Shown one piece after another: positions 63,119-64,000 of a stretch of DNA of 64,000 nt. The first letter of the stretch is position 1. Every line of letters begins with the position of its first letter. The DNA lies in NCBI RefSeq assembly GCF_002775205.1, contig NC_036461.1, forward strand, positions 10,329,015 to 10,393,014. The letters run 5' to 3'. The DNA comes from Xiphophorus maculatus. Taxonomy: Eukaryota; Chordata; Actinopteri; Cyprinodontiformes; Poeciliidae. The notes beneath the pieces were generated by a model. It was not told where the DNA came from. It worked only from the letters and a program-made list of their open reading frames with translations, and did no database searches. Made by a program: the position numbers and the translations under genes.

Positions 63119-63718
63119 ATGCCACTTAAAACGTCGCTGTACAGAAATCCATCCTCCAGTCGCTGGTCTAGCAGGAACTCAAAGAGGAGAGAAGTGCTAT
63201 CTGTCGAAATGATCAGTCTACCCCTAGGTGATTTTCGGCATGTCTCTCACATTGGGAGCGACAGCCAAGACGACAGCTTTGGAGATTTATCCTTCCTCAA
63301 AATGGGTCACGGCCTGCTCCGACAAAGTTCCAAGAGCGAACAGAACCTCTTCCTGAGCTGCAAGCCACCACCAAAGCCCCCACGTCTGAACCTGGATGGA
63401 AAGGAGGGCATGCAGAGCCCCGAGTGGTCTGTGGACAAGAAGAGAAAGAAGTGCAACTCTTTGCCTCTTCTGGACAGTGAAGAAGAAGATAAGTGCGAAA
63501 ACGAGGAAGTTAATGAAACGAGGAATGACTTTGCTTCTAATCAGACTTGCCGGCCCGGAAGTGGCAGCGTGGGTTCTGATAGAGATCGAGAGTTCACAGG
63601 GAGTTGTGAACACATTGATGAATTTAAGGATGAGGACAGTGGCTTTTCATTCAGTCTGGACCTGGGCCCTTCAATCCTGGAGGATGTTCTTCGGGTGATG
63701 GACAAACTGCACAACTGA
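63119..63718 (+). CDS. BORG/CEP-family Cdc42 effector, counterpart of C15orf62
   Basis: A 199-aa protein with the BORG layout: start MPLKTSLYR, CRIB-like Cdc42-binding motif ISLPLGDFRHVSHIG (32-46), FGDLSFL (54-60), a PPKPPRL proline motif (84-90), acidic middle with EEED (about 120), and the C-terminal helix FSFSLDLGPSILEDVLRVMDK (176-196). Such proteins bind active Cdc42 and septins and act on the actin/septin cytoskeleton. A splice acceptor lies 78 bp upstream of the ATG (63039-63040), so a 5' UTR intron is likely. Length is near human BORG2 (254 aa) but shorter. By sequence it could be called cdc42ep3/2-like; by position beside gchfr and in probable dnajc17 intron sequence, it is the counterpart of human C15orf62, itself a BORG-like protein. 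No truncation is visible. Confidence 0.85.
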   Translation: MPLKTSLYRNPSSSRWSSRNSKRREVLSVEMISLPLGDFRHVSHIGSDSQDDSFGDLSFLKMGHGLLRQSSKSEQNLFLSCKPPPKPPRLNLDGKEGMQSPEWSVDKKRKKCNSLPLLDSEEEDKCENEEVNETRNDFASNQTCRPGSGSVGSDRDREFTGSCEHIDEFKDEDSGFSFSLDLGPSILEDVLRVMDKLHN

Positions 63719-63779
63719 AAAACCTTGAACAACTTGGTAAGACACTGGCTGTTGGAGAAGAAATTTAACTTAATATTCT

Positions 63780-64000
63780 TCTCGGGACACAACTTTGCAT
63801 AACCATGAGGACATGATAAATTATCCAGTGTAGCAAAGACTGGATAATTTTGCCATTAATTCAATTTGCCACCCTGGTCCTGGTCTGCACAAAGAGTCTG
63901 CAGAGAGCTGTGACCAAACTGGAGATCAATTTACGAGGACAGTAGCTCTTTATTCAGCCTGGATCTGGACAAACTAATTTGTGAACAATGTTCTCCAGAT
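63780..64000 (+). pseudogene. Diverged partial copy of the BORG gene 3' half
   Basis: After the stop at 63718, sequence from about 63780 repeats the preceding exon's 3' half. The copy has GAGGACAGTAGCTCTTTATT and CAGCCTGGATCTGGAC where the gene has GAGGACAGTGGCTTTTCATT and CAGTCTGGACCTGGGC, and before it CHPGPG and ESCDQTGDQF against CRPGSG and GSCEHIDEF. The offset is about 300-335 bp. Frames are shifted relative to each other, so it looks non-coding. It runs off the window end. Confidence 0.6.

Noticed and set aside
63119..63718. Straight assignment as cdc42ep3
   Set aside because: The motifs fit the whole BORG family, and gene order points to the C15orf62 counterpart; a tree is needed, so no symbol was given.
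1..64000. CRISPR arrays, operons, phage or bacterial mobile elements
   Set aside because: The window is vertebrate DNA with introns and eukaryotic transposons; no such structures were seen.

Overview
The window is vertebrate nuclear DNA, almost certainly from a teleost fish. The DNA is AT-rich and gene-poor, genes are split by GT-AG introns, and the intergenic space is full of decayed Tc1/mariner copies, hAT-type miniature elements, LINE 3' fragments and one tRNA-derived SINE. An intact CYP1C-type cytochrome P450, a subfamily found in fish but not in mammals, points the same way. I cannot name the species.

Layout. (1) 1-13.3 kb: no confirmed gene; one possible signal-peptide exon near 1.46 kb, two hAT MITEs with 8-bp target duplications, an (AT)n tract and a Tc1 relic. 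(2) 13.3-18.4 kb: a single-exon cyp1c gene on + (13759-15336, 525 aa) with a dioxin/xenobiotic response element about 380 bp upstream of the ATG, followed 2 kb downstream by a broken tandem paralogue (about 17428-18337) with stops, frameshifts and a roughly 600-bp internal deletion. (3) 18.4-43 kb: mostly repeats (seven Tc1-like copies or fragments, a SINE, a probable solo LTR) plus several short open segments with good splice sites that may be exons of unassigned + strand genes; the best are at 38.33, 39.12 and 41.88 kb. (4) 43.3-46.4 kb: a three-exon gchfr gene on + (GTP cyclohydrolase I feedback regulatory protein, 86 aa), not contained in any single open frame. (5) 52.73-52.85 kb: the 3'-terminal coding exon of dnajc17 on the - strand. 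(6) 63.1-63.7 kb: an intact single-exon BORG/CEP-type Cdc42 effector gene on +, followed by a diverged partial copy of its own 3' half running off the window end.

Taken together, gchfr (+), dnajc17 (-) and a BORG-like gene (+) that probably lies inside a dnajc17 intron reproduce the human 15q15.1 order GCHFR - DNAJC17 - C15orf62. The human CYP1B1 locus (2p22: CDC42EP3 - RMDN2 - CYP1B1) carries related genes, so the window suggests that CYP1C and CYP1B sit in duplicated, paralogous chromosome segments. The genes do not form a pathway: the P450 oxidises small molecules at the ER, Gchfr controls tetrahydrobiopterin synthesis, Dnajc17 is a nuclear splicing-associated J-protein, and the BORG protein links Cdc42/septins to the cytoskeleton.
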